NCBI RefSeq assembly: GCF_015354735.1 | Contig: NZ_JACEFJ010000011.1 | Coordinates: 116,363 to 180,362 of the forward strand | DNA length: 64,000 nt | Direction: 5' to 3' | DNA from: Pararhodonellum marinum | GTDB taxonomy: Bacteria > Bacteroidota > Bacteroidia > Cytophagales > Cyclobacteriaceae | Part shown: positions 44,913-55,432 of the stretch, piece after piece | Layout of the letters: the number at the start of each line of letters is the position of its first letter | Numbering within the stretch: position 1 is the stretch's first letter | Translations under genes and position numbers: made by a program | Notes under the pieces: generated by a model | The model's database searches: none | Told to the model about the DNA's origin: nothing | Seen by the model: the letters and a program-made list of their open reading frames with translations, nothing else

Positions 44913-46367
44913 TTACCTGTCCCAGAATACTTTATCCAAATTGGTCACATTGGGCACATTGGCCGAATTGTTTACAATTTCTCGGTTTGGATAAATGAAT
45001 CTTCTTGGAAACAAACCTTGCGTGGTATTGGAAGGAGATGGTTCTAAGTTAGGGATACCAGAGACACTATTTGGGGCATCCACTGGAATAGACCTTCTCC
45101 AATCCGTCCAGGCTTCGGCTTGAAGGAACATATCGATGTGTTTCTCCGTGAGGATTTTTTCCACTGTAAGGCTTCCAGCAGTTTCGCTGCCAAATTTTTC
45201 TATGTAGGCAGCATTGGCAGAACCGGTCACTCTTTGTAGTGAAGCTGCTACAGCCGCATTGAATGCTTCAGCAGCACGTGCCCCCTGACCCGCTCTCAAC
45301 GCAGCTTCTGCCTCAATAAATTTCAGCTCACTGAAATTCAATATAGGAGTAGGTGCTTCTCTGGAATTGAGGTAAGGCCCGGGAATCACGGAGCCTTGAG
45401 GCCTTGAGGCAGACCCATTGGGTGTACCTAAGTACAATCCTCCGGTAGTAGGCGAGACAAAGAAAGGCAATCTTGGATCATCCACTCCAGGGTCTACCCT
45501 ATCCCGTAACAAATCGATGAACCGCTGACTGATGGCCACATTGTTTTCTCCAAATGTGGTTTGGAAAAAAGGGAACCATGGACCTGCAAATTCAGAACCG
45601 AATACCACAATGGGCTGGTCCGCATTCGAAGCAAAAGTACCCGCATCAATGGCTGCTAAAGCGGCTGTGGCAGAACCTGCAGGATCTACTTTACTCAGGT
45701 GGTTGTGGAACCTCGCTTTCATGGCATTGGCCAACATGATCCATCTTGGCCTGGAATTTTGTCTCCACAGGGTTTCGTTATTGGCCCGATAGATCAGGTC
45801 ATTGGTGCTTGGCGAGGTTGTGCTTTCTGAATTCAAATCGGCGATACCTTCTGTCAGGAGTTGTTGCACCCTATCATACAGACCCGCAGCATTGTCAAAA
45901 CTTGGTTGGGAAATATCATCCAGTTGGAGGGCTTCTGTGTATGGGATGTCATTCCACAAATCCACTGAGTAACCAATGACGACGGCCTCCATGATTTTGG
46001 CGGTACCACCATAGTGGGTAGCCCCTTCTTCAACCGCTTTTCTCTTTATGGTGTTGATATTGAGCAGGACATTGGAATAAAACCTATTCCAAGTTGCATC
46101 ACTCATGTCAGCGATAAAGGCATAATTGTTGACCTGTTGCTGATCTCCCAATACGCCTGTCAGGTATTGCATCAGGACGCTGGTAAACTGTGCCGATTCT
46201 CCGTTTAACCCATAGACAAATGCAGCGGTCACACCAGGGAAAATCACCTGTATGGAAGCATCAGTTGCTTGATTGGGATTTGTATTGATTTCATCGAAAG
46301 ATTCGCATGCATTCAATACAAAGAGCAAGAATATGAACGAGAATATCTTAATTTTCATTGCTTTCAT
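44913..46367 (-). CDS. SusD/RagB-family surface lipoprotein
   Basis: The 484-residue protein has a lipoprotein signal (FVLNAC) followed at once by 'ESFDEINTNPNQATDASIQV', the hallmark start of the SusD-like_2 group. Helical TPR-like segments typical of SusD lids follow ('AVVIGYSVDLWNDIPYTEAL', 'ELKFIEAEAALRAGQGARAA', 'KHIDMFLQAEAWTDWRRS'). With the SusC gene nine bases upstream it forms a two-part nutrient-uptake complex at the cell surface. No degradative enzyme is in the operon, so the ligand (glycan or peptide) is unknown. Confidence 0.93.
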   Translation of the reverse strand: MKAMKIKIFSFIFLLFVLNACESFDEINTNPNQATDASIQVIFPGVTAAFVYGLNGESAQFTSVLMQYLTGVLGDQQQVNNYAFIADMSDATWNRFYSNVLLNINTIKRKAVEEGATHYGGTAKIMEAVVIGYSVDLWNDIPYTEALQLDDISQPSFDNAAGLYDRVQQLLTEGIADLNSESTTSPSTNDLIYRANNETLWRQNSRPRWIMLANAMKARFHNHLSKVDPAGSATAALAAIDAGTFASNADQPIVVFGSEFAGPWFPFFQTTFGENNVAISQRFIDLLRDRVDPGVDDPRLPFFVSPTTGGLYLGTPNGSASRPQGSVIPGPYLNSREAPTPILNFSELKFIEAEAALRAGQGARAAEAFNAAVAASLQRVTGSANAAYIEKFGSETAGSLTVEKILTEKHIDMFLQAEAWTDWRRSIPVDAPNSVSGIPNLEPSPSNTTQGLFPRRFIYPNREIVNNSANVPNVTNLDKVFWDR

Positions 46368-46376
46368 GTTTAAGGT

Positions 46377-49300
46377 TTAGAAGGATACATTAAGCGTTGC
46401 ACCATAACTCCTCATGTTGGGAGTTGTAAAGGCATCCAAGCCTACTGCACCGTTGGGACCATTGAGGTTGGTTTCAGGATCTATGCCCCCATAATTGGTG
46501 AATAAAAGGAGGTTTCTTGCATAAAGACCTATAGATGCCCTAGTCATCCCAATTCTGCTTGCCATGGTGGAAGGTAAGTTGTAAGTCAAGGTAACATCTC
46601 TTAACCTAACCCAAGAGCCATCCTGTACCCATCTTTCGGCCAATTCCCTGCCGAAAGCTCCGGCAGCACCTACACCCTGGAAGGCGGCTTGGTTGAGGGG
46701 AACCGGAATATTGTTCACTTGCCCGTTGTTGTCCCCTCCTGGATTTTCGATAATCCCTCTGAAGACAGCCACTTTGTTTCTATCCAAAGTATGTTCGGCT
46801 ACACCGGAACCATTACCCATCCAATAGGCTGTCACATTGATGACGTCGCCTCCTTTTCGGATATCCCAAAGGAAGGAAAGGTTGAGGTTTTTATAGTTAA
46901 AATTATTTCTCCAACCAATCAAATAATCCGGGTTTGGATTACCTACCATTCTCTGCACTGGATCTATGATGGGGAATCCCTGAGGATTGATCAAAATTTC
47001 TCCATCATCGTTTCTCAGGAAGGCATTTCCATAGAAAACACCAAACTGTTCACCGGGAATCAATCTTCTCTGAATCCTTGCACCAAAGAGGTTGTCCACG
47101 ATAGGCTCGTCATTAGGCAATGAATTGACAAAGTTTCGGTTTCTGGTGAAGTTCAGCAACATGTCCCAAGAAAAGTCACCTTTCTGTAAGACCGTACCGT
47201 TCAAAACAATCTCTATACCTCGATTTTGAATCTCACCGGCATTGATCAGCTGACTGGTAAATCCAGTAGATGCGGGTACTGGTACTGATACAATTTGGTC
47301 TCTACTAATTGCATTGTAGTAAGTGAAGTCAATACCTACTCTGTTCTCAAACAAACGAATGTCCGTTCCGATTTCAAAGGTATTGGTGAATTCAGCTCTC
47401 AGGTTTGAATTTCCCGCCGCAGAACTTAACAAAACGCCTCCTACTCCATCAATCGGGAACCTAACCCCAGAAGCATATCTGGTACTGGTCGTTGCAATAT
47501 TGTAGAAAGTTTCAGTGGTATAAGCCGGAGGAATATTACCTGCACCAGCATAAGAACCTCTTAATTTAGCAAAACTCAGGGTTCTGCTGTCAATTTTCAA
47601 CAAATCGGTTACCGCGATACTTAACCCAACACTTCCGTATGTAAAGGACCTGTTGCTAGCCGGAAGGGTCGATGCCCATTCATTCCTAGCAGATACCTCC
47701 AGGAATATGGAATTGAGGTAACCCAAACTTGCTCTTGAAAACACGGCTTGGGTCATCCTACGGGTATCATTCTTGGTGAAAATGGGATTTTCCTGGGTAT
47801 TGGCGATGTTGAATAAGCCAGGTATCGCAAAGTTGGTTCCGTTGAGGAAATAACTGCTGGTGTTGGAAGAAAACATGTTGTGCCCAATCAACAAAGTTCC
47901 AGAAAACTTGTCACTGAAATCCTTGGTCCCTGAAATGATCAAATCAGAATTGAGGATTTTATCTGTATAGGTATCTTCATAAATTCTACCTCCCAATGCC
48001 CCACTGGCTGAAATCGCTGCTCCACCGGAAGAAGAGGGTGCCCATTGTTGGGTCCTTTCATCATGGGCAAAATCAAATCCCAATCTATGGGTGATCGTCA
48101 ACCAAGGGGCAGGTGTGATATCAGTCTGAAGAAATGTGATAAACCTGTTTACATCATCGGAATAGGGGTTGTTGTTGACCGTCCAAAAAGGGTTGTCAGG
48201 ACTGAAAGGTCTTGATCCATCAACAGCCCCCCGAAAGTTTCTCTGCTCTCCATTTGGATAAACAAATCCGGCTGAATTGTCAAATGATGGCGGAGTCCTG
48301 TAAAGTCCTTGAATGGCATCTGAGAAATTATCTCCCCTTCCGAATTTGGTGCTTGTACTGTTGATGTAATTGACCGAACCTCCGAATTTAACCACTTTAC
48401 TGATCTGAGAATCAGCAGACAATTTAAATGATGTCCTGTTAAAGACGTTATTTGGGGTAATTCCCTGCTGGTACATGTTTCCTGCTGACAGATAAAAATT
48501 AGATTTGTCAGTAGAGGAAGATACAGCCACATGGGAATCATTGGTAAATCCATTTTGGAAAAACAAACGCTGATTGTCATAAATCGGGACTCTAGGACCA
48601 GCATTTGGGTGATTCATATCCACAATGGTTCCCCTTGGATCTTTAGGGTTTGGGGTACTTTCATCATACCGTAATGTAGACATGGGGGCACCATAATGGT
48701 TGAAGGTAGTTCCACCGCTGAAAAGCCCATTGTCTCCCTGACTGTAGGCCAGTTGTTGCGGAAAGTAATTCATGATCCTATCGGTGGAGGTATTGGTAGA
48801 AATGTCTACGGTAAATCCTTTTTGTCTGGAGCCTTTCTTGGTGGTGATCAAAACCACACCGGTAGCCCCCTGAATCCCATAAAGAGAGGTGGCTGCAGGT
48901 CCTTTCAATACCGTGATAGTTTCTATATCATTAGGATTGATATCGATGGCCCTGTTGGCATAATCCACCCCGCCAGAAGTTCCGATTGAAGCCCTGAAGG
49001 AGTTATTGACAGGCACGCCATCTACCACAAACAGAGGCTGATTTTGTCCAGAAATAGACTGGATCCCTCTGATCACAATGCTGGAACCTGCACCAGCAGA
49101 CCCACCCTGACGCGTCACCTGTACACCGGCAACTTTAGCGTTTAAGGCATCCACTACATTTTGTTCCCTAGACTGCATGATTTCGGTGGAGTTGACCTCT
49201 TGGGCTGAAAAAGAAATTTTCTTCTTTTCCTGGGTTAGTCCAAAAGCAGTCACCACTACTTCTTGCATGTCTGTCACATCTTGTCTTAGCCGGACATCCA

Positions 49301-49580
49301 ACGTGGAACGATTGTTTACGGCGATAGTCTGACTTTCAAAACCTATAAAGGAGAATACCAGGTTTTGGTTGCCAGAAGGGACTTCTATGACATAATTCCC
49401 ATCAATGTCTGTTACTGAGCCCACATTGGTGTTTTGAACCAATACACTTACACCGGGAATGGGTTCTCCGCTGCTTTGGTCCGTTACCTTTCCTCTTACG
49501 GTTTGCGCCTGAGCACTGAGGGACAGGCAGAACAAACTCAGGAAAAACACGGCCATGATTTTGGTAAAAAGGTGTTTCAT
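46377..49580 (-). CDS. SusC/RagA-family TonB-linked outer-membrane transporter
   Basis: The 1067-residue protein has a signal peptide, a carboxypeptidase-like domain ('VRGKVTDQSSGEPIPGVSVL', about 28-110) and a plug with the SusC signature ('GGSAGAGSSIVIRGIQSISG', 'DIETITVLKGPAATSLYG'). A large barrel ends in 'RSYGATLNVSF'. It forms a complex with the SusD lipoprotein encoded next. It has no STN domain and no sigma/FecR genes nearby, so regulation is by other means. The leader region upstream contains hairpins described separately. Confidence 0.95.
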   Translation of the reverse strand: MKHLFTKIMAVFFLSLFCLSLSAQAQTVRGKVTDQSSGEPIPGVSVLVQNTNVGSVTDIDGNYVIEVPSGNQNLVFSFIGFESQTIAVNNRSTLDVRLRQDVTDMQEVVVTAFGLTQEKKKISFSAQEVNSTEIMQSREQNVVDALNAKVAGVQVTRQGGSAGAGSSIVIRGIQSISGQNQPLFVVDGVPVNNSFRASIGTSGGVDYANRAIDINPNDIETITVLKGPAATSLYGIQGATGVVLITTKKGSRQKGFTVDISTNTSTDRIMNYFPQQLAYSQGDNGLFSGGTTFNHYGAPMSTLRYDESTPNPKDPRGTIVDMNHPNAGPRVPIYDNQRLFFQNGFTNDSHVAVSSSTDKSNFYLSAGNMYQQGITPNNVFNRTSFKLSADSQISKVVKFGGSVNYINSTSTKFGRGDNFSDAIQGLYRTPPSFDNSAGFVYPNGEQRNFRGAVDGSRPFSPDNPFWTVNNNPYSDDVNRFITFLQTDITPAPWLTITHRLGFDFAHDERTQQWAPSSSGGAAISASGALGGRIYEDTYTDKILNSDLIISGTKDFSDKFSGTLLIGHNMFSSNTSSYFLNGTNFAIPGLFNIANTQENPIFTKNDTRRMTQAVFSRASLGYLNSIFLEVSARNEWASTLPASNRSFTYGSVGLSIAVTDLLKIDSRTLSFAKLRGSYAGAGNIPPAYTTETFYNIATTSTRYASGVRFPIDGVGGVLLSSAAGNSNLRAEFTNTFEIGTDIRLFENRVGIDFTYYNAISRDQIVSVPVPASTGFTSQLINAGEIQNRGIEIVLNGTVLQKGDFSWDMLLNFTRNRNFVNSLPNDEPIVDNLFGARIQRRLIPGEQFGVFYGNAFLRNDDGEILINPQGFPIIDPVQRMVGNPNPDYLIGWRNNFNYKNLNLSFLWDIRKGGDVINVTAYWMGNGSGVAEHTLDRNKVAVFRGIIENPGGDNNGQVNNIPVPLNQAAFQGVGAAGAFGRELAERWVQDGSWVRLRDVTLTYNLPSTMASRIGMTRASIGLYARNLLLFTNYGGIDPETNLNGPNGAVGLDAFTTPNMRSYGATLNVSF

Positions 49581-50382
49581 GAATTTTTTTTGGTTAAAGT
49601 TTAAAATTTGGTTTGCTGATTAATAGCTATCCGACCTCCGTCGGAACCGACCGCAATACACCAAGTCTATTTTGATTGAAAGACTTGGCGTTTTCTGATG
49701 TAGGTAATTTTTGGGTTTGTTAGCAGTTTTTATCACATTTCCTCCTTAAACAGCGCATAATACTACCGTCAAAATGTAAAAAAACAGGTATTTTTGAATC
49801 AATAAGTTTCAAAATATTCCAGTAAAAACAAATAAAAAAGTTAATATTTTATTAATGTAGAAATGAAATATGGTAAAAATTTGTTTTGATTTTCTTTCAT
49901 TTCGCAATGCAGTTTTATGCGATATTAAATTCTAAAAAACTGCAAAAAACAAATTTGCAGTTTTTTGCGGTTTGGGCTCATTTTAGGCTACTTGTATTTG
50001 TTGTCAGGTTTTTTTCTCGCAATGACCCATAAACCCAAGGTTATTTTAAGAATATCAAATTCAAACCAAGATGGGTAAGTTTCAAAATCACCACCCCAAA
50101 AAAACCAAAAACACTCCTTTTCTCTGCGCCTTTGCGTGCTATTTATTTTCTCGCAAAGATTCCTAAGAACCAAAGGTTTTTTTGCGTGAATACAAACAAA
50201 CCTGCGTCAGATTGAAAAAATCCAAACCTCAAAACAATAATAACATCCATTCTCTGGGCCTTTGTGTCTTTGTGTCCAAATCTTTTTAAAATTTACGCCT
50301 TGCAAAACCAGGATTACTTCTTTCTCTGCGCTTTTTCGCCTCTGCATGCAACCTAATTTCCAGAATAAAAGAAAAAAGACAC
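49581..50382. other. AT-rich intergenic region upstream of susC
   Basis: No gene seen. Near susC there is a hairpin ccaagtctattttgat..agacttgg (about 49658-49688) in the presumed leader. Further out are a 13-base inverted repeat (49934-49966) and words such as 'tctctgcgcctttgcgtg' (about 50122, with variants at 50254 and 50320), a dispersed intergenic repeat type of this group. The susC promoter must lie here but no clear TTTG/TAnnTTTG pair was identified. Confidence 0.5.
49934..49966. repeat. perfect 13-base inverted repeat
   Basis: The arms aaaaaactgcaaa (49934-49946) and tttgcagtttttt (49954-49966) flank a 7-base loop aaacaaa. It could be a bidirectional terminator by form, but no gene ends nearby. 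It is about 350 bases upstream of the susC start, so an operator or a vestigial element is also possible. Confidence 0.45.
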
Positions 50383-50414
50383 AAAAAAACCCATTGACTT
50401 TGCAATCAATGGGC
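50383..50414 (-). terminator. rho-independent terminator after hppA
   Basis: The minus-strand stem cccattga / tcaatggg (arms 50390-50397 and 50406-50413) has an 8-base loop and ends in a run of seven T. It begins about 24 bases after the hppA stop. Confidence 0.85.
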
Positions 50415-50437
50415 TTAGATAGAAAGTTTTTAATCTT

Positions 50438-52660
50438 CTACTCTGTGAGCATGATGATTTCCTTCTCTATTACTTTTAAATCCTGATCATGGACAATTTC
50501 TTTTGCCTCCTCTTTTTGCTCCACGATACCATGCGTACCATCTCCTTCAGAAATGTGAGGGGCAATCACCAAGGCCACAATGGACATCAACTTTATCAGG
50601 ATATTCATGGATGGCCCAGAGGTATCTTTGAAAGGATCTCCCACCGTATCACCGGTAACGGAGGCTTTGTGCGGTTCAGAACCTTTGTATTCCATCTTAC
50701 CATCGATCTCCACGCCTTTTTCAAAGGATTTCTTTGCATTGTCCCAAGCCCCGCCGGCATTGTTTTGGAAAATACCCATCAAGACACCAGATACTGTAAC
50801 TCCGGCCAATACCCCGCCCAGCACTTCAGGTCCAAACAAAAAACCTACGATGATCGGAACCAGCAAAGCTATGGCTCCCGGGGCAACCATTTCCCGAAGG
50901 GAAGCCTTGGTGGAAATCTCCACACACTTTTCATATTCGGGCTTGGCTTTGTACTCCATGATTCCGGGAATTTCCCTAAACTGCCTACGCACCTCATTGA
51001 CCATGTCCATGGCCGCTCTTCCTACAGCAGCTATGGCCAAAGAAGAGAAAATGAAAGGAATCATGGCACCTACAAATAGACCGGATAATACGTCTGCTTT
51101 ATAAATGTCAATAGAAGAAATTCCTGCAATACCTACATAAGCCGCAAAAAGTGCCAAGGCAGTCAAGGCAGCCGAGGCAATGGCAAATCCTTTTCCGGCA
51201 GCAGCAGTGGTATTGCCTACCGCATCCAAAACATCCGTTCTTTCCCTCACCTTCTTATCACATCCCGCCATTTCGGCAATTCCTCCGGCATTATCCGCAA
51301 TGGGTCCGAAAGCATCGATGGCCAACTGCATGGCTGTGGTGGCCATCATTCCTGCAGCCGCTATGGCCACACCATAAAGACCCGCTGCCAAAAAGGAGGT
51401 ATAGATACCGGCAGCCAATACCAAAATAGGAAGAACTGTAGATTCCATGCCTACCGACAAACCTGCTATGATGTTGGTGGCATGTCCGGTAGAAGATTGT
51501 TGCACGATGCTATTGACCGGCCTTTTACCCATAGCCGTATAATATTCAGTGATGATGCTCATCAAAGCGCCTACTATCAAGCCTATAAACACTGCTCCAA
51601 ATACCCCCATTTTGGTAAAAGTAATGGAGCCGCCTCTAGAAAGTACCAAATCACCTTCCGGGAGCATGTAATCAATTAGGAAGTAGGAAGCACCCACTGT
51701 CAATAAAATAGATATCCAGTTCCCTTTATTTAAAGCCAACTGTACACTGTCAGTCTCTTTATTGATCCGAACAAAGAAGGTTCCCACGATGGAAAACATC
51801 AAGCCCAAGCCAGCAATCACCAAAGGCAACAAAATGGGTGCGATCCCTCCAAAGTTATCATTGGATACAATCTCTCTACCCAATACCATGGATGCCAAAA
51901 TAGTAGCTACGTATGACCCAAAAAGGTCAGCGCCCATACCGGCCACATCCCCTACATTGTCACCGACATTGTCTGCAATCGTAGCTGGATTTCTTACATC
52001 ATCTTCAGGAATCCCTGCTTCCACTTTACCTACAAGGTCGGCTCCCACGTCAGCGGCTTTGGTATAGATACCTCCACCCACTCTGGCAAACAAAGCGATG
52101 GATTCAGCCCCCAAGGAGAAACCTGCCAATACTTCCAAGGCGGTTTCCATAGCCTGTCCATTGACATCGCCTCCTGTGGAAATGACAAACATGTTGTAAA
52201 ATACAATGAAAAGTGAGCCCATTCCCAGCACGGCCAATCCGGCCACTCCAAGACCCATCACGGACCCTCCAGTAAAAGAAACTTTTAGCGCTTTGGAAAG
52301 ACTGGTTTTAGCAGCTTCAGTGGTTCTGACATTGGCTTTGGTCGCAATGTTCATCCCGATGTATCCTGCCAAGGCAGAAAGGACTGCTCCAATAACAAAA
52401 GAAATGGCGATGATGGGACTGGAATTGTCCACCAGCGTCCCCGACCAAGCCAGAATGATGGCAGCGATGACGACGAAATAACTGAGTATTTTCCATTCTG
52501 CCTTTAAAAATGCCATGGCCCCTTTGGAAATATGACCTGCCAGTTCCACCATGTTTGCATCACCAGTGGGTTGTTTGACCACCCAGCTTGATTTGGTAAA
52601 CATGATAATCAAACCTACAAGACCCAATGCAGGGACCAGATAAAGAAATAATTGTTCCAT
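50438..52660 (-). CDS. hppA: membrane-bound K+-stimulated pyrophosphatase
   Basis: The 740-residue protein has about sixteen membrane helices and the conserved acidic motifs of ion-pumping pyrophosphatases ('[20 protein letters not shown]', '[20 protein letters not shown]', '[15 protein letters not shown]'). The segment [10 protein letters not shown] has Ala where K+-independent enzymes have Lys, so it should belong to the K+-dependent class, which includes Na+ and Na+/H+ pumps. It hydrolyses pyrophosphate from biosynthesis to build an ion gradient across the inner membrane. It is a single gene with its own terminator. Confidence 0.95.
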   Translation of the reverse strand: MEQLFLYLVPALGLVGLIIMFTKSSWVVKQPTGDANMVELAGHISKGAMAFLKAEWKILSYFVVIAAIILAWSGTLVDNSSPIIAISFVIGAVLSALAGYIGMNIATKANVRTTEAAKTSLSKALKVSFTGGSVMGLGVAGLAVLGMGSLFIVFYNMFVISTGGDVNGQAMETALEVLAGFSLGAESIALFARVGGGIYTKAADVGADLVGKVEAGIPEDDVRNPATIADNVGDNVGDVAGMGADLFGSYVATILASMVLGREIVSNDNFGGIAPILLPLVIAGLGLMFSIVGTFFVRINKETDSVQLALNKGNWISILLTVGASYFLIDYMLPEGDLVLSRGGSITFTKMGVFGAVFIGLIVGALMSIITEYYTAMGKRPVNSIVQQSSTGHATNIIAGLSVGMESTVLPILVLAAGIYTSFLAAGLYGVAIAAAGMMATTAMQLAIDAFGPIADNAGGIAEMAGCDKKVRERTDVLDAVGNTTAAAGKGFAIASAALTALALFAAYVGIAGISSIDIYKADVLSGLFVGAMIPFIFSSLAIAAVGRAAMDMVNEVRRQFREIPGIMEYKAKPEYEKCVEISTKASLREMVAPGAIALLVPIIVGFLFGPEVLGGVLAGVTVSGVLMGIFQNNAGGAWDNAKKSFEKGVEIDGKMEYKGSEPHKASVTGDTVGDPFKDTSGPSMNILIKLMSIVALVIAPHISEGDGTHGIVEQKEEAKEIVHDQDLKVIEKEIIMLTE

Positions 52661-52791
52661 ATTATTGAAGGGATTTATTGTTTTTCAAAACATTCCGACA
52701 AATATATTACTATAAATGAACCTAGCAACCATCGTTGTGGATTTAAGCGGAAATTCCTGTAATTTTAAGAAGACTAAACCGAAGCATTTTT

Positions 52792-53769
52792 ATGAAAGCA
52801 ATTGTCATTTCTGAACCCGGAGAAGCAGAGGTACTTATCCTTAAAACCGTGGATAAGCCCAAACCAAAAAAGAAAGAAGTTTTGATAAAGGTGGCCGCTG
52901 CAGGCGTCAATAGACCCGATATAGCGCAGCGAAAAGGCCATTATCCCGCTCCTCCCGATGCTCCTGCAGATATTCCGGGACTGGAAGTATCAGGTACCAT
53001 TGCCTCCTTTGGAGAAAGTGTCAAAAACTGGGAAGTAGGCGATGCTGTCTGTGCCTTGGTTTCGGGAGGAGGCTATGCTGACTATGTTTTGGCTCCAGCG
53101 GCACAATGCCTGCCACTTCCCGAAGACGTGGATCTGGTAGAGGCAGCCGCCATTCCTGAAACCTTCTTTACCGTTTGGAATAATGTATTTGACATCGGCC
53201 AATTTAAAGCGGGTGAAACAGTGCTAATCCATGGAGGCAGCAGCGGTATTGGGGCTGCAGCCATTCAGATGGTCAAAGCACTTGGTGGAAGGGTGGTCAT
53301 CACTGCCGGATCTGAAGAAAAATGTGACTTCTGTCGCAAATTGGGCGCCGATCTGGCCATCAATTACAAGCTCGAGGATTTTGAAAAAGCCATCAAAGAG
53401 AGTTCAAAAATTACGGGTATAGATATTGTTTTGGGTATGATTGGAGGGGACTACACACCCAAAAACCTGAATCTCCTGAACCCCAATGGAAGACTGATCA
53501 TGATCAATGCCATGAAAGGTCGGGAAGCCACTGTTGACCTGATCAAAATCATGGTCAAAAGACTTACCATTACCGGTTCTACCCTTAGGCCCCAATCAAT
53601 CGCCTACAAAGGTCAGATAGCCAAAAATCTGATGATCCATATCTGGCCTCATTTTCCTAATAAAATCAAACCGATCGTTTACAAAACCTTTCCCCTTTCA
53701 GAAGCCTCTGAAGCCCATAAGTTGATGGAATCCTCATCCCATATGGGTAAAATACTGCTGATTCCTTGA
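52792..53769 (+). CDS. NAD(P)H quinone oxidoreductase, PIG3-like (MDR family)
   Basis: The 325-residue cytosolic enzyme is a zinc-free medium-chain dehydrogenase/reductase. It has the N-terminal GroES-like domain ('KVAAAGVNRPDIAQRKGHYP'), the NAD(P)-binding motif ('VLIHGGSSGIGAAAIQMVK') and the C-terminal 'SEASEAHKLMESSSHMGKIL' segment of PIG3-type quinone oxidoreductases. It reduces quinones or reactive carbonyls with NADPH. It is divergent from hppA. Confidence 0.9.
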   Translation: MKAIVISEPGEAEVLILKTVDKPKPKKKEVLIKVAAAGVNRPDIAQRKGHYPAPPDAPADIPGLEVSGTIASFGESVKNWEVGDAVCALVSGGGYADYVLAPAAQCLPLPEDVDLVEAAAIPETFFTVWNNVFDIGQFKAGETVLIHGGSSGIGAAAIQMVKALGGRVVITAGSEEKCDFCRKLGADLAINYKLEDFEKAIKESSKITGIDIVLGMIGGDYTPKNLNLLNPNGRLIMINAMKGREATVDLIKIMVKRLTITGSTLRPQSIAYKGQIAKNLMIHIWPHFPNKIKPIVYKTFPLSEASEAHKLMESSSHMGKILLIP

Positions 53770-53966
53770 TCTCTGGTTAAACTGCCTGATTTTAAAGACC
53801 ATTTATTTTTTCCGAATAAAATGTAAAAAACAGGCTGAATAGCCTGAACGCTTTCCGTATAAAGTACCTTTTTCTAAAATGCCAAAAAAACCCGCTTGAA
53901 ACAAAAAGCAAGCAAATTCGAGAGGTATTTTGTAAATTCAAGAGTCAGTCACCAAAACCCTACTCC

Positions 53967-55361
53967 ATGAAACCCAAAAATGCTCTTAGCTACCCAATAA
54001 TATCCTTGCTCTTTTTCATGACGGCAATATCCTCCAATGCCCAAAGCTACAACAAGCCTTCAGAAATGAGTATTTTCACCTTTGCAAATATCATTAACAT
54101 CCATGATGGCAGTATAAAAAAAGGGCATGTATTGGTGAAAGATGGTCTCATTGAAGCTGTTTATGACACCACAGTCAACCCTAAACTCAGGGATGTACAA
54201 ATCATTGATGCACAGGGCAAATACCTGTTGCCCGGGTTGGCGGAAATGCATGCCCATGTGCCCAATGTGGAATGGAACGATCCCAAGATGAAAGAGACCT
54301 TGTTCCTTTATCTGTCCAATGGCGTGACCACCATCAGAGGGATGTTGGGACAACCCTCTCATCTGGAACTCAGAAGTAAAGCGGAAGAAAACAGCATCCT
54401 TTCACCCAGAATTTATACCTCGAGCCCCTCTTTGAATGGCAATACCGTTACTACACCCAAGCAAGCCAGAGAAAAGGTAACCGCCTACCAAGCTGACGGA
54501 TACGATTTTCTCAAGCTACATCCAGGGATCCGGAAGCATGTGTTTGACGAAATAGTAAAAACAGCCCATGAAGTAGGTATTCCCTATGCAGGCCATGTTT
54601 CCAATTTGGTGGGCATAGATCATGCCCTCAAAAATCAATATGCTTCTGTAGACCATGTGGATGGGTTTTTGGAGGGATTGGTACCCGCTTCGGCAGAAGT
54701 CAATCCCTTGGAAAACGGCTTTTTTGGCTATAATTTCACTTTATTGGCAGACCCTAATCGAATACCAGAACTTGTCCAATTGGCCAAAGACAATAAAGTA
54801 TGGGTGGTTCCAACCCAAGCCTTGTTTGACCGGTGGTTTTCTCCCATCCCTTCCCAGGTCTTGGTCGGTGAACCGGAAATGCAATACATTTCCCCGGATA
54901 CCCGGGAAGCCTGGTCCAACAGCAAAGACAACCTGATCGACAATCTCGAATTCAATGCAGCCCAATGGGCGCAATTCAACCAGATTCGGTTTCAATTGAT
55001 CAAAGCCTTGCATAACTCAGGACAGGGTTTGCTATTGGGTTCTGATGCCCCTCAGGTATTCAATGTCCCTGGCTTCTCCATCCACCATGAATTGGATGGC
55101 ATGATTCGGGCAGGATTGAGTCCGTTGGAGGCTTTACAGATCGGGACCTTAAATCCAGCCAAATTTTTCGGCAAAGAAGGGGAATTTGGAGAAATCACTG
55201 AGGGTGCCAGCGCCGATATGATCCTGGTAGACAACAATCCACTGGATGATTTGGCACATTTGAAAGACCCTCAAGGAGTGATGGTCAAGGGACAGTGGCT
55301 GTCAAGAAACTACCTTCATCTGAAACTCAAAGAAATAGCCAAAGCCTACCGGGAGGACTGA
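53967..55361 (+). CDS. exported amidohydrolase (imidazolonepropionase-like)
   Basis: The 464-residue metal-dependent hydrolase has a signal peptide (to 'SNAQS', about residue 26). The TIM-barrel metal ligands of the amidohydrolase superfamily appear in order: HAH in 'LAEMHAHVPN', Lys in 'FLKLHPGIRK', His in 'PYAGHVSN' and 'SVDHVDGF', and Asp in 'LLGSDAPQ'. The substrate is unknown; secreted members often act on dipeptides or N-acyl amino acids. The pirin gene starts 72 bases downstream on the same strand and may be co-transcribed. Confidence 0.85.
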   Translation: MKPKNALSYPIISLLFFMTAISSNAQSYNKPSEMSIFTFANIINIHDGSIKKGHVLVKDGLIEAVYDTTVNPKLRDVQIIDAQGKYLLPGLAEMHAHVPNVEWNDPKMKETLFLYLSNGVTTIRGMLGQPSHLELRSKAEENSILSPRIYTSSPSLNGNTVTTPKQAREKVTAYQADGYDFLKLHPGIRKHVFDEIVKTAHEVGIPYAGHVSNLVGIDHALKNQYASVDHVDGFLEGLVPASAEVNPLENGFFGYNFTLLADPNRIPELVQLAKDNKVWVVPTQALFDRWFSPIPSQVLVGEPEMQYISPDTREAWSNSKDNLIDNLEFNAAQWAQFNQIRFQLIKALHNSGQGLLLGSDAPQVFNVPGFSIHHELDGMIRAGLSPLEALQIGTLNPAKFFGKEGEFGEITEGASADMILVDNNPLDDLAHLKDPQGVMVKGQWLSRNYLHLKLKEIAKAYRED

Positions 55362-55432
55362 TATTTTTCCCTTTCATCCAGGAACTAAGCGAGTCAGAAC
55401 GGGTTTATTCATGTGAAAAAAACAAGAAACTC

